A program made the translations under genes and the position numbers. Of a stretch of 13,486 nt of DNA, positions 6,770 to 12,725 are shown piece by piece; the first letter of the stretch is position 1, and every line of letters begins with the position of its first letter. The DNA comes from Thermofilaceae archaeon (GTDB lineage Archaea; Thermoproteota; Thermoprotei; Thermofilales; Thermofilaceae). The notes below the pieces were generated by a model that was not told the origin of the DNA, did not search any database, and worked only from the letters and a program-made list of their open reading frames with translations. The DNA lies in assembly GCA_027017025.1 (NCBI GenBank), contig JALURH010000093.1, positions 1 to 13,486 of the forward strand, in the 5' to 3' direction.

Positions 6770-7027
6770 ATGAGAATAGATTTGATAGTAGTAGCTAGGA
6801 TACTTGATGCTCTCTATACTGAGAAGAAAATGAAGAAAACAAGACTACAACTAGCTTCTCGGTTAAATTATCCTTCATTTATGAAATACCTTAACTGGCT
6901 TATTGAAAAAGAACTAGTAAAGATTACCGTCGATGGTAAAGTCGAATATATTCAACTGTCAGAGAAAGGTATAGAGTCCTATGAGAAATTAGTTAAGTGG
7001 GTAAAAGAATATATGGGAAAAATATAG
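6770..7027 (+). CDS. Small winged-helix DNA-binding protein (HTH_45/Sso10a-like)
   Basis: An 85-residue protein that is essentially one winged-helix domain. Helix 1 is LIVVARILDALY; the turn KMKKTRLQLASRLNYPSF followed by MKYLNWLIEKELVKI matches the archaeal HTH_45 pattern (KTR, LNY, KYL, L-hydrophobic). The wing is TVDGKVEYIQLSEKG and the final helix IESYEKLVKWVKEYM could mediate dimerisation, as in Sso10a proteins. It is probably a transcription regulator or chromatin-associated protein in the cytoplasm. It starts 12 nt after the membrane-protein stop with GTAGGGA just before the ATG, so it is translated from the same mRNA. Target genes cannot be read from the sequence; the upstream membrane protein may be its sensing or anti-regulatory partner, by analogy with other regulator/membrane-protein pairs. 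Confidence 0.75.
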   Translation: MRIDLIVVARILDALYTEKKMKKTRLQLASRLNYPSFMKYLNWLIEKELVKITVDGKVEYIQLSEKGIESYEKLVKWVKEYMGKI

Positions 7028-7044
7028 ATATTCTGACCTTGTCC

Positions 7045-8649
7045 TTATTGTTCAAGCTTGAATAGTAGGTGAAGCAATCTATCTATGTCCCATGCAGGCA
7101 TCTTCGCTTTAGCTTCGGGCAACCTAGCTATCTCTTCATACATCGGAGTTACTACATTAATGATTCTCTCATAGAGTTTATAATATTTATCATAGATTTT
7201 TGATATTTGAGGATCAGGATCTATAGTAGATCTTATTTTAAAGAAGTCCTTTATACCTGCATCATAGCTTTTAAGAACCTTTGTCCCCACACCAGCAATT
7301 AAAGCATCTCCTATTAGAGCTGCATCTAACATTTCTGGAAGAATTACTCGCCGTTTAGTTACGTTAGCCTTTATTCTAGCCCAAGTAGGGGTCTTCCCTC
7401 CTCCACCCATAACCACAAGTTCATTGCTCCTTATTCCCACTTCTTCTAGAACCTCGAGAACCTTCCTGATTTCATAAGCTATACCCTCCATCAATGCCCT
7501 AAATACGTGTGCACGTGAATGATAAATAGTTAAACCTAATATCAGTCCTCTTGCTTTAGGATTCCATCTAGGAGCTCTAGCTCCAGCAAAGAACGGGATA
7601 ACTATTAGACCATTTGATCCCGGAGGGATATATTCTGCCTCCATATCCAGATACTCATATGCCCTCCTCCTAGTTATATTAGCTAACATATTTTCGCCGT
7701 GAGAAAATTGATCCCTAAACCACCTTAGAACTGCACCTGCTGTAGCAATACCTACCTCTATAGTCCATTTACCCCTTACTGCTGCTACAGTTAATACATA
7801 CCTCATTTTTGAATCATATAATGGTCTATCAACATGAGTTGCTGTTGTCGATCCGGTTCCAGTAGATTCTTCTATTCTTTCAGGCCCCAGAATCCCAGCT
7901 CCAAGAACTTCTGCTTGTCTATCTCCTGTTCCAGCAACGACAGGTATTCCCGGTGAGAGAGAGAGTTCACCTGCTACAGACTCTTGGACTTCGCCAATAA
8001 CTTCATCGGAGGGGTATGCTTCGGGGAAAAGATCCATATACTTTTCTAGGCCGAAATCCTGGAAAAGATCTCCAGCCCAATCAAGCTTTGATATATCAAA
8101 AAGCATTGTTCTCGAAGCTATAGAAAAATCTGTTACGGCTCTACCGGTTAACTTGAAGACAATATAGTCTTTAACTTGCAGAGCCCTCCATGCTTTCTCT
8201 AGTAAACTAGGTGTATTCTCTTTCATCCATAGAAGCTTAGTTGCAGTAAATGTTGCATCAACTATTAAGCCTGTTCTCCGATAAATCTCCTCTACACTAA
8301 AGTTTTCTCTAATCCAATTTGCTTGTTTTTCGGAGCGTCTGTCCATCCATATAGGGATCCTACCTAGAGATCTTCCTTCTCGGTCAATTAAAGCTAAAGT
8401 TTCTCTCTGACTGCTAACACCAATACCAGCTATACTCCTCGGGTTAATATCTGACTTGGCAATACATTCTCTTACAACATTAACTGTGGCTCTCCACCAA
8501 TCCTCGGGATCTTGTTCCACCCAACCTGGCCTAGGGTGGTAGGTGGGGTATTCCTCTGTAGCACTAGAAATTATTTCTCCATTCAAGGATATTAATGCAG
8601 CCTTAGCAGTCGTTGTTCCGATATCGATTGTTAGGAGGTACTCTTTCAT
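7045..8649 (-). CDS. FGGY-family carbohydrate kinase (xylulokinase-like)
   Basis: ATP-dependent sugar kinase of the FGGY family (COG1070 type), phosphorylating a ketose, polyol or sugar acid in the cytoplasm. Signatures in order: phosphate loop DIGTTTAKAALI (9-20), GWVEQDPEDWW (42-52), GVSSQRETLALID (77-89), IWMDRRS (100-106), TGDRQAEVLGAG (241-252) with Asp243 as the likely catalytic base, ESTGTGSTTATHV (261-273), a second-domain phosphate-binding VVMGGGGKTPTW (412-423) and the end motif DAALIGDALIAGVG. At 534 residues it is within the family range, slightly long owing to a C-terminal helical tail (about 465-534). Start ATG at 8649 has an in-frame stop a few codons upstream. It converges on the winged-helix gene (17 nt between stops) and diverges from the ABC ATPase. 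Substrate cannot be settled between xylulose, gluconate, erythritol and similar. Confidence 0.9.
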   Translation of the reverse strand: MKEYLLTIDIGTTTAKAALISLNGEIISSATEEYPTYHPRPGWVEQDPEDWWRATVNVVRECIAKSDINPRSIAGIGVSSQRETLALIDREGRSLGRIPIWMDRRSEKQANWIRENFSVEEIYRRTGLIVDATFTATKLLWMKENTPSLLEKAWRALQVKDYIVFKLTGRAVTDFSIASRTMLFDISKLDWAGDLFQDFGLEKYMDLFPEAYPSDEVIGEVQESVAGELSLSPGIPVVAGTGDRQAEVLGAGILGPERIEESTGTGSTTATHVDRPLYDSKMRYVLTVAAVRGKWTIEVGIATAGAVLRWFRDQFSHGENMLANITRRRAYEYLDMEAEYIPPGSNGLIVIPFFAGARAPRWNPKARGLILGLTIYHSRAHVFRALMEGIAYEIRKVLEVLEEVGIRSNELVVMGGGGKTPTWARIKANVTKRRVILPEMLDAALIGDALIAGVGTKVLKSYDAGIKDFFKIRSTIDPDPQISKIYDKYYKLYERIINVVTPMYEEIARLPEAKAKMPAWDIDRLLHLLFKLEQ

Positions 8650-8760
8650 CTTCTTGCCCCATGTTTATACAACCATAACTCTTAAGAAAATAGCTGATCA
8701 GAAACAAAGAGGTTTATAGAAAATATTTAACGGCAAGATGCTTCCCTTTCCCCTCGAGAG

Positions 8761-8776
8761 AAATAATATATTATTT
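8761..8776. repeat. Perfect 16-bp palindrome, candidate operator
   Basis: AAATAATATATTATTT is identical to its reverse complement. It lies about 55 bp upstream of the ABC ATPase TATA box and about 110 bp upstream of the kinase start, a place where a dimeric regulator could act on either gene. It is pure A/T in an AT-rich gap, so chance is a real alternative. Confidence 0.45.
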
Positions 8777-8821
8777 AGAGAAAAACCGTAATGTACTAGG
8801 ATATATAGATATATGGTTATC

Positions 8822-8831
8822 TTTATATTAA
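8822..8831 (+). promoter_or_regulatory. TATA box of the ABC ATPase gene
   Basis: TTTATATTAA predicts a transcript start near 8852 and hence a short leader of about 18 nt. That leader carries GGTGGT at 8858-8863, ending 6 nt before the ATG, a good ribosome binding site. This gene thus looks leadered while several neighbours look leaderless. Confidence 0.6.
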
Positions 8832-8869
8832 ATTATAGGACTAAATAGTTTTGAAATGGTGGTATCTAC

Positions 8870-9949
8870 ATGGTTGAGGTAAGACTTGAGAACCTAACTA
8901 AAATCTTTGGGAAAGTTGTAGCTGTTGATAACCTAAATCTACGTATTAAAGATGGTGAATTTGTAGCGTTACTTGGTCCTAGCGGATGTGGAAAAACAAC
9001 CACATTACTTATGATAGCAGGAATATATAAACCAACTAAGGGCTACATCTATTTCGACAATGATGTAGTAAACGATATTCCACCTAAAGATAGAAATATA
9101 GGCATGGTTTTCCAGAGTTACGCTCTCTATCCTCATATGTCGGTATACGATAATATCGCCTTTCCACTCAAACTAAAGAAAGTGCCAAAGCATGAAATCG
9201 AGAAGAGGGTTAGGGAGGTTGCTAAGTTGCTTAGGATTGAGGAGTTGCTTAGCCGTAAGCCTGCTCAGCTTAGTGGTGGTCAACAACAAAGAGTAGCTTT
9301 AGCCAGAGCTTTAGCTAAAGAGCCACAGTTATTCCTTATGGATGAGCCTTTGAGTAATCTTGATGCTAAGCTTCGTGTTTATATGAGGGCTGAGCTTAAG
9401 CGTATGCAGAAGGAGCTTGGTATAACAACAATATACGTAACACACGACCAAGTAGAAGCAATGACAATGGCAGATAGGATTGCAGTACTAAACCTTGGTA
9501 AGTTACAGCAATATGGTACGCCGGATGAGCTGTACTTTAAGCCTTCAAACGTATTCGTTGCTGGCTTTATTGGTAGTCCACCGATGAATTTTGTTGATGC
9601 AAGTATTGTTGAGAGAGATGGAGAGCTATATGTCGATGCTGGCGAACTTAAAATCAAGCTTCCTGAGGATATAGCTAATGTACTAAGAGAACAGGGGATA
9701 AAGGGTGAGGTCATCTTTGGCGTTAGACCTGAGGACATTAAGGTTGGTGAGGGGGAATATAAGGGTACTGTATATGTAACTGAGCCCTTAGGTAGGGATG
9801 TATTAGTACATGTGAAGATAAATGATACTATTCTGAGAGCCTTTGCCCCAGTTAACGTGAAAATAAACATTGGTGACGAAATAGCTTTTAACATTGACTT
9901 ATCAAAAACACATATCTTCGATAAAAAGACTGAAAAAGCCTACATCTAG
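8870..9949 (+). CDS. MalK/GlcV-like sugar ABC transporter ATPase
   Basis: ATP-hydrolysing subunit of a carbohydrate-uptake (CUT1-type) ABC importer. All nucleotide-binding elements are intact: Walker A GPSGCGKTT (36-44), Q-loop Gln82 in VFQSYALYPHMSV, signature LSGGQQQR (134-141), Walker B LFLMDE (154-159), D-loop SNLDAKLR and H-loop His192. The C-terminal third (about 235-359) is the MalK/GlcV-type regulatory OB-like domain: SPPMNFVDA, FGVRPEDIKV, EPLGRDVLVHV. At 359 residues it has the usual MalK length. No permease or solute-binding gene is adjacent, so it either serves a distant transporter or is shared by several. Codons 111-137 and 157-184 contain no A-ending codon, unlike flanking stretches, which hints at recombination with a paralogue. 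The stop overlaps the convergent acyltransferase stop. It diverges from the FGGY kinase, fitting a sugar theme. Confidence 0.93.
   Translation: MVEVRLENLTKIFGKVVAVDNLNLRIKDGEFVALLGPSGCGKTTTLLMIAGIYKPTKGYIYFDNDVVNDIPPKDRNIGMVFQSYALYPHMSVYDNIAFPLKLKKVPKHEIEKRVREVAKLLRIEELLSRKPAQLSGGQQQRVALARALAKEPQLFLMDEPLSNLDAKLRVYMRAELKRMQKELGITTIYVTHDQVEAMTMADRIAVLNLGKLQQYGTPDELYFKPSNVFVAGFIGSPPMNFVDASIVERDGELYVDAGELKIKLPEDIANVLREQGIKGEVIFGVRPEDIKVGEGEYKGTVYVTEPLGRDVLVHVKINDTILRAFAPVNVKINIGDEIAFNIDLSKTHIFDKKTEKAYI
9923..9937 (-). terminator. Possible U-tract terminator of the acyltransferase transcript
   Basis: Two minus-strand T5 runs (9937-9933 and 9927-9923) begin 9 nt past the acyltransferase stop codon, inside the 3' end of the ABC ATPase gene. 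This fits hairpin-less U-rich archaeal termination. Position-based. Confidence 0.35.
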
Positions 9950-10563
9950 CTAATTCTTTTACTATCCCTTAACATTTTATTGTAGTCTATTCTTTTAATC
10001 ACTACTTTAGAGGAACAATGTTTACAGTAATAATAAACTACTTCATCGTCCATGCCCGTAATTTCCTTTAGTGGATGACCACAATAACACACGAAACCTA
10101 CAAGCCTTGCTGGATTGCCCATAACTAGTCCATGATTGGGTACATCCTTTGTGACAACGGCACCAGCTGCTACCATAGCATACTTACCTATAGTTACTCC
10201 GCAGACTATCGTAGCATTAGCACCTATAGAAGCACCCTCCCTAACTAGAGTTGGAACTATCTCCCACTCCTCACTAAATGCCCTAGGATATAGATCATTA
10301 GTGAAGACGGCATATGGACCAATAAATACTTTATCCTCCAGTGTAACACCCTTGTAGATAGATACTCCATTCTGTATTTTCACATAATCTCCTATTTTTA
10401 CCTCAGTATCTATATATACATCCTTTCCAATATTACATTTTTTACCTATTTTAGCTCCACTCCTAATATGTACGAAGTGCCAGATCCTTGTTCCCTCCCC
10501 TATCTCTACGTTTTCCTCAACAATCGCTGTTGGATGAATAAAGTACTTTTTACCTTTCATCAT
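9946..10563 (-). CDS. Left-handed beta-helix N-acetyltransferase (WbpD/WlbB-like) with zinc-ribbon-like tail
   Basis: Hexapeptide-repeat acyltransferase resembling the UDP-2-acetamido-3-amino-2,3-dideoxyglucuronate N-acetyltransferase family, which acetylates an amino sugar-nucleotide for surface polysaccharide or glycan synthesis. From the ATG at 10563 it is 205 residues. Numbering from the TTG at 10578 (five codons longer): HPTAIVEENVEIGEGTRIWH (15-34) opens the helix; imperfect hexapeptides run to about 142; an external loop carries FTNDLYPRA (92-100); VTKDVPNHGLVMGNPARLVG (142-161) closes it. The tail has Cys164-x-Cys166 and Cys185-x-x-Cys188, a likely metal-binding ribbon also seen in some family members. 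I prefer the ATG at 10563 (or the adjacent 10560), which overlaps the D-aminopeptidase end by 14 nt with AAGGT upstream, so translation is probably coupled. Acceptor substrate is inferred from family only. Confidence 0.85.
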   Translation of the reverse strand: MMKGKKYFIHPTAIVEENVEIGEGTRIWHFVHIRSGAKIGKKCNIGKDVYIDTEVKIGDYVKIQNGVSIYKGVTLEDKVFIGPYAVFTNDLYPRAFSEEWEIVPTLVREGASIGANATIVCGVTIGKYAMVAAGAVVTKDVPNHGLVMGNPARLVGFVCYCGHPLKEITGMDDEVVYYYCKHCSSKVVIKRIDYNKMLRDSKRIS

Positions 10564-11413
10564 AGGATCTACCTTCAATCATCCTTAGACCCGAAGCTGC
10601 TAGTACTAGTAACTCTAATACCCTATATACCTCTTCCATACTTCTTGTCTTATAGGAAATAGATAAACCATCCACTCTATGTACTCCAGGAAGTAATTCC
10701 GCCACATCTGCATAGGAAGTATTCTGAAAAACTATTTCTAGTTTAATTGGCTTATCTACCTCAACAACCTTAACGTGTCCTCCTTCATAGTTAGAGATGG
10801 CTCTCTCCAACCCTATCCTTAATTCATCTAATATATTTTCTAGCGATTTACTGACTGCAGCATACCGTGAGAAACTATCTTTAAATATAACTCCATAAAC
10901 CCATGGCGTAAATTTTTTAACATCATCATCTATCAAGGCTTTATCTCCCCCAACCAACACCACCGGTATGTCCTTCTCTCCAAGGGTATATAGATTTAGA
11001 AGATACTCGCTTACTTCAATGTCATTAATCGAAATACTCCTGATGGTTCTACTGCTGTAAGTATGGTCGAATGTAGCCTTTGCAGAACCCTTCTTAGCAT
11101 GGTACCCTAGGAATATTGCAAAATCACAATTATTTGAGCCAGAAACCATTGAGAGAGCTCTGGGAAAACCTCTCACAATTTCTACTCCACGGGGTAACTC
11201 TAAAGGATTCACCGTGATCATTTCTCCATGGCTGTCAGCTAAAACAACACTATATCCCCGTTCTAGAAGAAATTTTGAAACAAAGCAAACTATTCTGGTA
11301 GATATTTTCCTGGCTTCATGAAATAATCGCCCACCACTAAAAAGATGCTGGAAAGACACAACATAAGGCATTCCTTCTAGGTCTACAGAAATAAATACAC
11401 GTTTACTCGTCAT
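10550..11413 (-). CDS. dppA: D-aminopeptidase DppA-like zinc peptidase (family M55)
   Basis: Zinc peptidase of family M55, whose B. subtilis member DppA removes N-terminal D-amino acids and self-assembles as a decamer. Residues corresponding to the DppA metal and catalytic set are visible: Asp11 and Glu13 in ISVDLEG, His62 in ADSHGEM, His105 in FLGYHA, His117 in FDHTYSS and Glu136 in EVSEYLL. Other family segments are VRGFPRALSMV (80-90) and IPVVLVGGDKAL (149-160). At 287 residues it is near the usual ~275. No signal peptide, so it is cytoplasmic. It has its own TATA box 28 nt upstream of the ATG, separating it from RNase HII, and shares a transcript with the overlapping acyltransferase downstream. 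The physiological substrate in archaea is unknown; it could be a general oligopeptidase rather than strictly D-specific. Confidence 0.9.
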   Translation of the reverse strand: MTSKRVFISVDLEGMPYVVSFQHLFSGGRLFHEARKISTRIVCFVSKFLLERGYSVVLADSHGEMITVNPLELPRGVEIVRGFPRALSMVSGSNNCDFAIFLGYHAKKGSAKATFDHTYSSRTIRSISINDIEVSEYLLNLYTLGEKDIPVVLVGGDKALIDDDVKKFTPWVYGVIFKDSFSRYAAVSKSLENILDELRIGLERAISNYEGGHVKVVEVDKPIKLEIVFQNTSYADVAELLPGVHRVDGLSISYKTRSMEEVYRVLELLVLAASGLRMIEGRSYDER

Positions 11414-11437
11414 ACAAGAGAAAACTTTATCAGCTCC

Positions 11438-11444
11438 TTATATA
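11438..11444 (-). promoter_or_regulatory. TATA box of the D-aminopeptidase gene
   Basis: Minus-strand TATATAA within AAAGGTATATAAGG, centred 28 nt upstream of the ATG at 11413. Together with the lack of a ribosome binding site this indicates a leaderless transcript separate from the RNase HII gene. The clearest promoter in the window. Confidence 0.7.
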
Positions 11445-11451
11445 CCTTTGA

Positions 11452-12117
11452 TCAGATACCTTTACTTATTTTCCTCCAGCTCTGCCAGCTTTTCCTTGCG
11501 AAAGGTGGAGGCTCTTTATGTTTCCTTAGCCACTCTCTAGCATATCTTCTCGTTCTAGGATCACTTGGGTAACCTGAGCCAAAATCTCCATATTTCTCCT
11601 TCAATTCGTTAATTATCTTATCCCTGGTAACTTTGGCTACTATTGATGCTGCAGAAACCACAGGATATTTTTTATCAGCATTATTTTCAGCTACGATATT
11701 GATATCAATCTCCTTATCCAATGCTTCCCAAAGATGTCTCATAATTTTTTCGGCGAACCTAGCTGGATTAGGATCTGGAGAATCTACAAGGAATACTTCT
11801 ATACTACTATTTATCACCCTAAAGATCAATTCCGCTACAATCTTTGCTTCAAGATCATTTAGGTTTCTAGCACTCTCGCCTCTAACTGCCCTATCTATTT
11901 CCTGCGGCTCAACAATTCTTACTTCCACATGTTCGGCAATATCCCTAATTATTTTAGCTAGTTTCTCCCTCCTCTTAGGTGATATAGTCTTTGAGTCTCT
12001 AACACCTAACTCTACAAGACCTCTAATCTTTTCATTATTGAGAGCCACAAGAGCTACAACCATGGGCCCTAACATTGGGCCTCTGCCTGCCTCATCAATG
12101 CCCGCTACTAGGTGCAT
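11452..12117 (-). CDS. rnhB: Ribonuclease HII
   Basis: Endonuclease that nicks the RNA strand of RNA-DNA hybrids and single ribonucleotides embedded in DNA. The archaeal RNase HII core is complete: GIDEAGRGPMLGPMVVA (6-22) with catalytic Asp8 and Glu9, VRDSKTISPKRRE (39-51), FLVDSPDPN with Asp112, and AENNADKKYPVVSAASIVAK (143-162) with Asp148 as the fourth metal ligand. The substrate-binding GSGYPSDPRTRRY follows, and WLRKHKEPPPFARKSWQSW is near the C-terminus. At 221 residues it has the normal archaeal length. Start ATG at 12117 lies 25 nt downstream of a TATA-like element. It diverges from the NMN adenylyltransferase gene across 68 bp. The histidine usual in the fourth motif is replaced (ENNAD), which is a mild variation outside the catalytic acids. 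Confidence 0.96.
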   Translation of the reverse strand: MHLVAGIDEAGRGPMLGPMVVALVALNNEKIRGLVELGVRDSKTISPKRREKLAKIIRDIAEHVEVRIVEPQEIDRAVRGESARNLNDLEAKIVAELIFRVINSSIEVFLVDSPDPNPARFAEKIMRHLWEALDKEIDINIVAENNADKKYPVVSAASIVAKVTRDKIINELKEKYGDFGSGYPSDPRTRRYAREWLRKHKEPPPFARKSWQSWRKISKGI

Positions 12118-12136
12118 TACATATGGATATATCGGG

Positions 12137-12147
12137 TATTACTAAAA
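12137..12147 (-). promoter_or_regulatory. TATA-like element for the RNase HII gene
   Basis: Minus-strand TTTTAGTAATA centred 25 nt upstream of the ATG at 12117. On the plus strand the same stretch could also serve the NMN adenylyltransferase gene with a start near 12168, but I cannot confirm that. Confidence 0.4.
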
Positions 12148-12173
12148 TGTATTCTATCTAATGTATTAGTGTT

Positions 12174-12178
12174 AGGTG
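12174..12178 (+). promoter_or_regulatory. Ribosome binding site of the NMN adenylyltransferase gene
   Basis: AGGTG ending 7 nt before the ATG at 12186, indicating a leadered transcript and supporting this start. Confidence 0.5.
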
Positions 12179-12185
12179 TATAGTA

Positions 12186-12725
12186 ATGGTGGCGAAGTTT
12201 AAGAGAGTCTTTATGCCAGGAAGATTTCAGCCTGTACACAATGGTCATATATACGCTGTTCAGTACATACTGGGTTTGTCTGAGGAAATTATAATAGGGG
12301 TTACAGCCTCACAATTTAATTTCTTAGTTGATAATCCCTTCACAGCTGGAGAAAGGATAACTATGTTAAAGCTTGCCCTAAAGGATGTATATAGCAAATG
12401 TTATCTTGTGCCGCTAGATAACGTGCCAGACAATTCCTTATGGCTTAGTTACGTCGAATCTAGAGTCCCAAAGTTTGAAGCAGTTGCTACAAATAATAGA
12501 CTTGTAGAAGTACTTGCCCGTGAAAGAGGGTATCACGTTATTAATATACCTTTCATGAATAGAGCCATGCTCCAGGGAAAGATTGTTCGAGAGAAAATGA
12601 TTAATGGAGAAGACTGGGAAAAATTGGTTCCCCCAGAGGTTGCTGAATATATTAAAGAGATTGGAGGAGACAAAAGAGTGAAAGAGCTCTCCTTAACAGA
12701 AAGAATACCTTTACCAGAACACTAA
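12186..12725 (+). CDS. nadM: Nicotinamide-nucleotide adenylyltransferase (archaeal NadM type)
   Basis: Transfers AMP from ATP to nicotinamide mononucleotide to make NAD, the last shared step of NAD synthesis and salvage, in the cytoplasm. The archaeal NMNAT pattern is intact: nucleotidyltransferase motif GRFQPVHNGH (12-21) with its His-x-x-His, VTASQFNFLVDNPFTAGER (39-57) that closes over the nucleotide, ATNNRLVEVL (101-110), and the second ATP-binding stretch GKIVREKMINGEDWEKLVP (131-149), corresponding to the IR-x-x-M of homologues. At 179 residues it is typical (168-186). The start is fixed by AGGTG 7 nt before the ATG and by the motif distance from the N-terminus. Its stop overlaps the stop of the convergent coiled-coil gene by 4 nt. 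Phosphopantetheine adenylyltransferase is excluded by the NPFTAGER and C-terminal motifs. Confidence 0.95.
   Translation: MVAKFKRVFMPGRFQPVHNGHIYAVQYILGLSEEIIIGVTASQFNFLVDNPFTAGERITMLKLALKDVYSKCYLVPLDNVPDNSLWLSYVESRVPKFEAVATNNRLVEVLARERGYHVINIPFMNRAMLQGKIVREKMINGEDWEKLVPPEVAEYIKEIGGDKRVKELSLTERIPLPEH

Larger units (their letters stand above)
8650..8869. promoter_or_regulatory. Divergent control region between sugar kinase and ABC ATPase
   Basis: At 220 bp this is the largest non-coding gap in the window and strongly AT-rich. It holds a perfect 16-bp palindrome (8761-8776), an imperfect AT repeat around 8801-8814, a plus-strand TATA element at 8822-8831, and minus-strand AT-rich TATA candidates around 8663-8670, 8680-8690 and 8711-8730. 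I cannot choose the kinase promoter among these. No ORF or RNA gene is evident. Confidence 0.6.

Noticed and set aside
9379..9894. 171-residue open frame antisense to the ABC ATPase
   Set aside because: Serine- and threonine-rich low-complexity product typical of a shadow frame; no start context, and the sense gene carries all conserved motifs.
11633..12145. 170-residue open frame antisense to RNase HII
   Set aside because: Mirror frame of a strongly conserved gene, with S/T/L-rich composition and no family resemblance.
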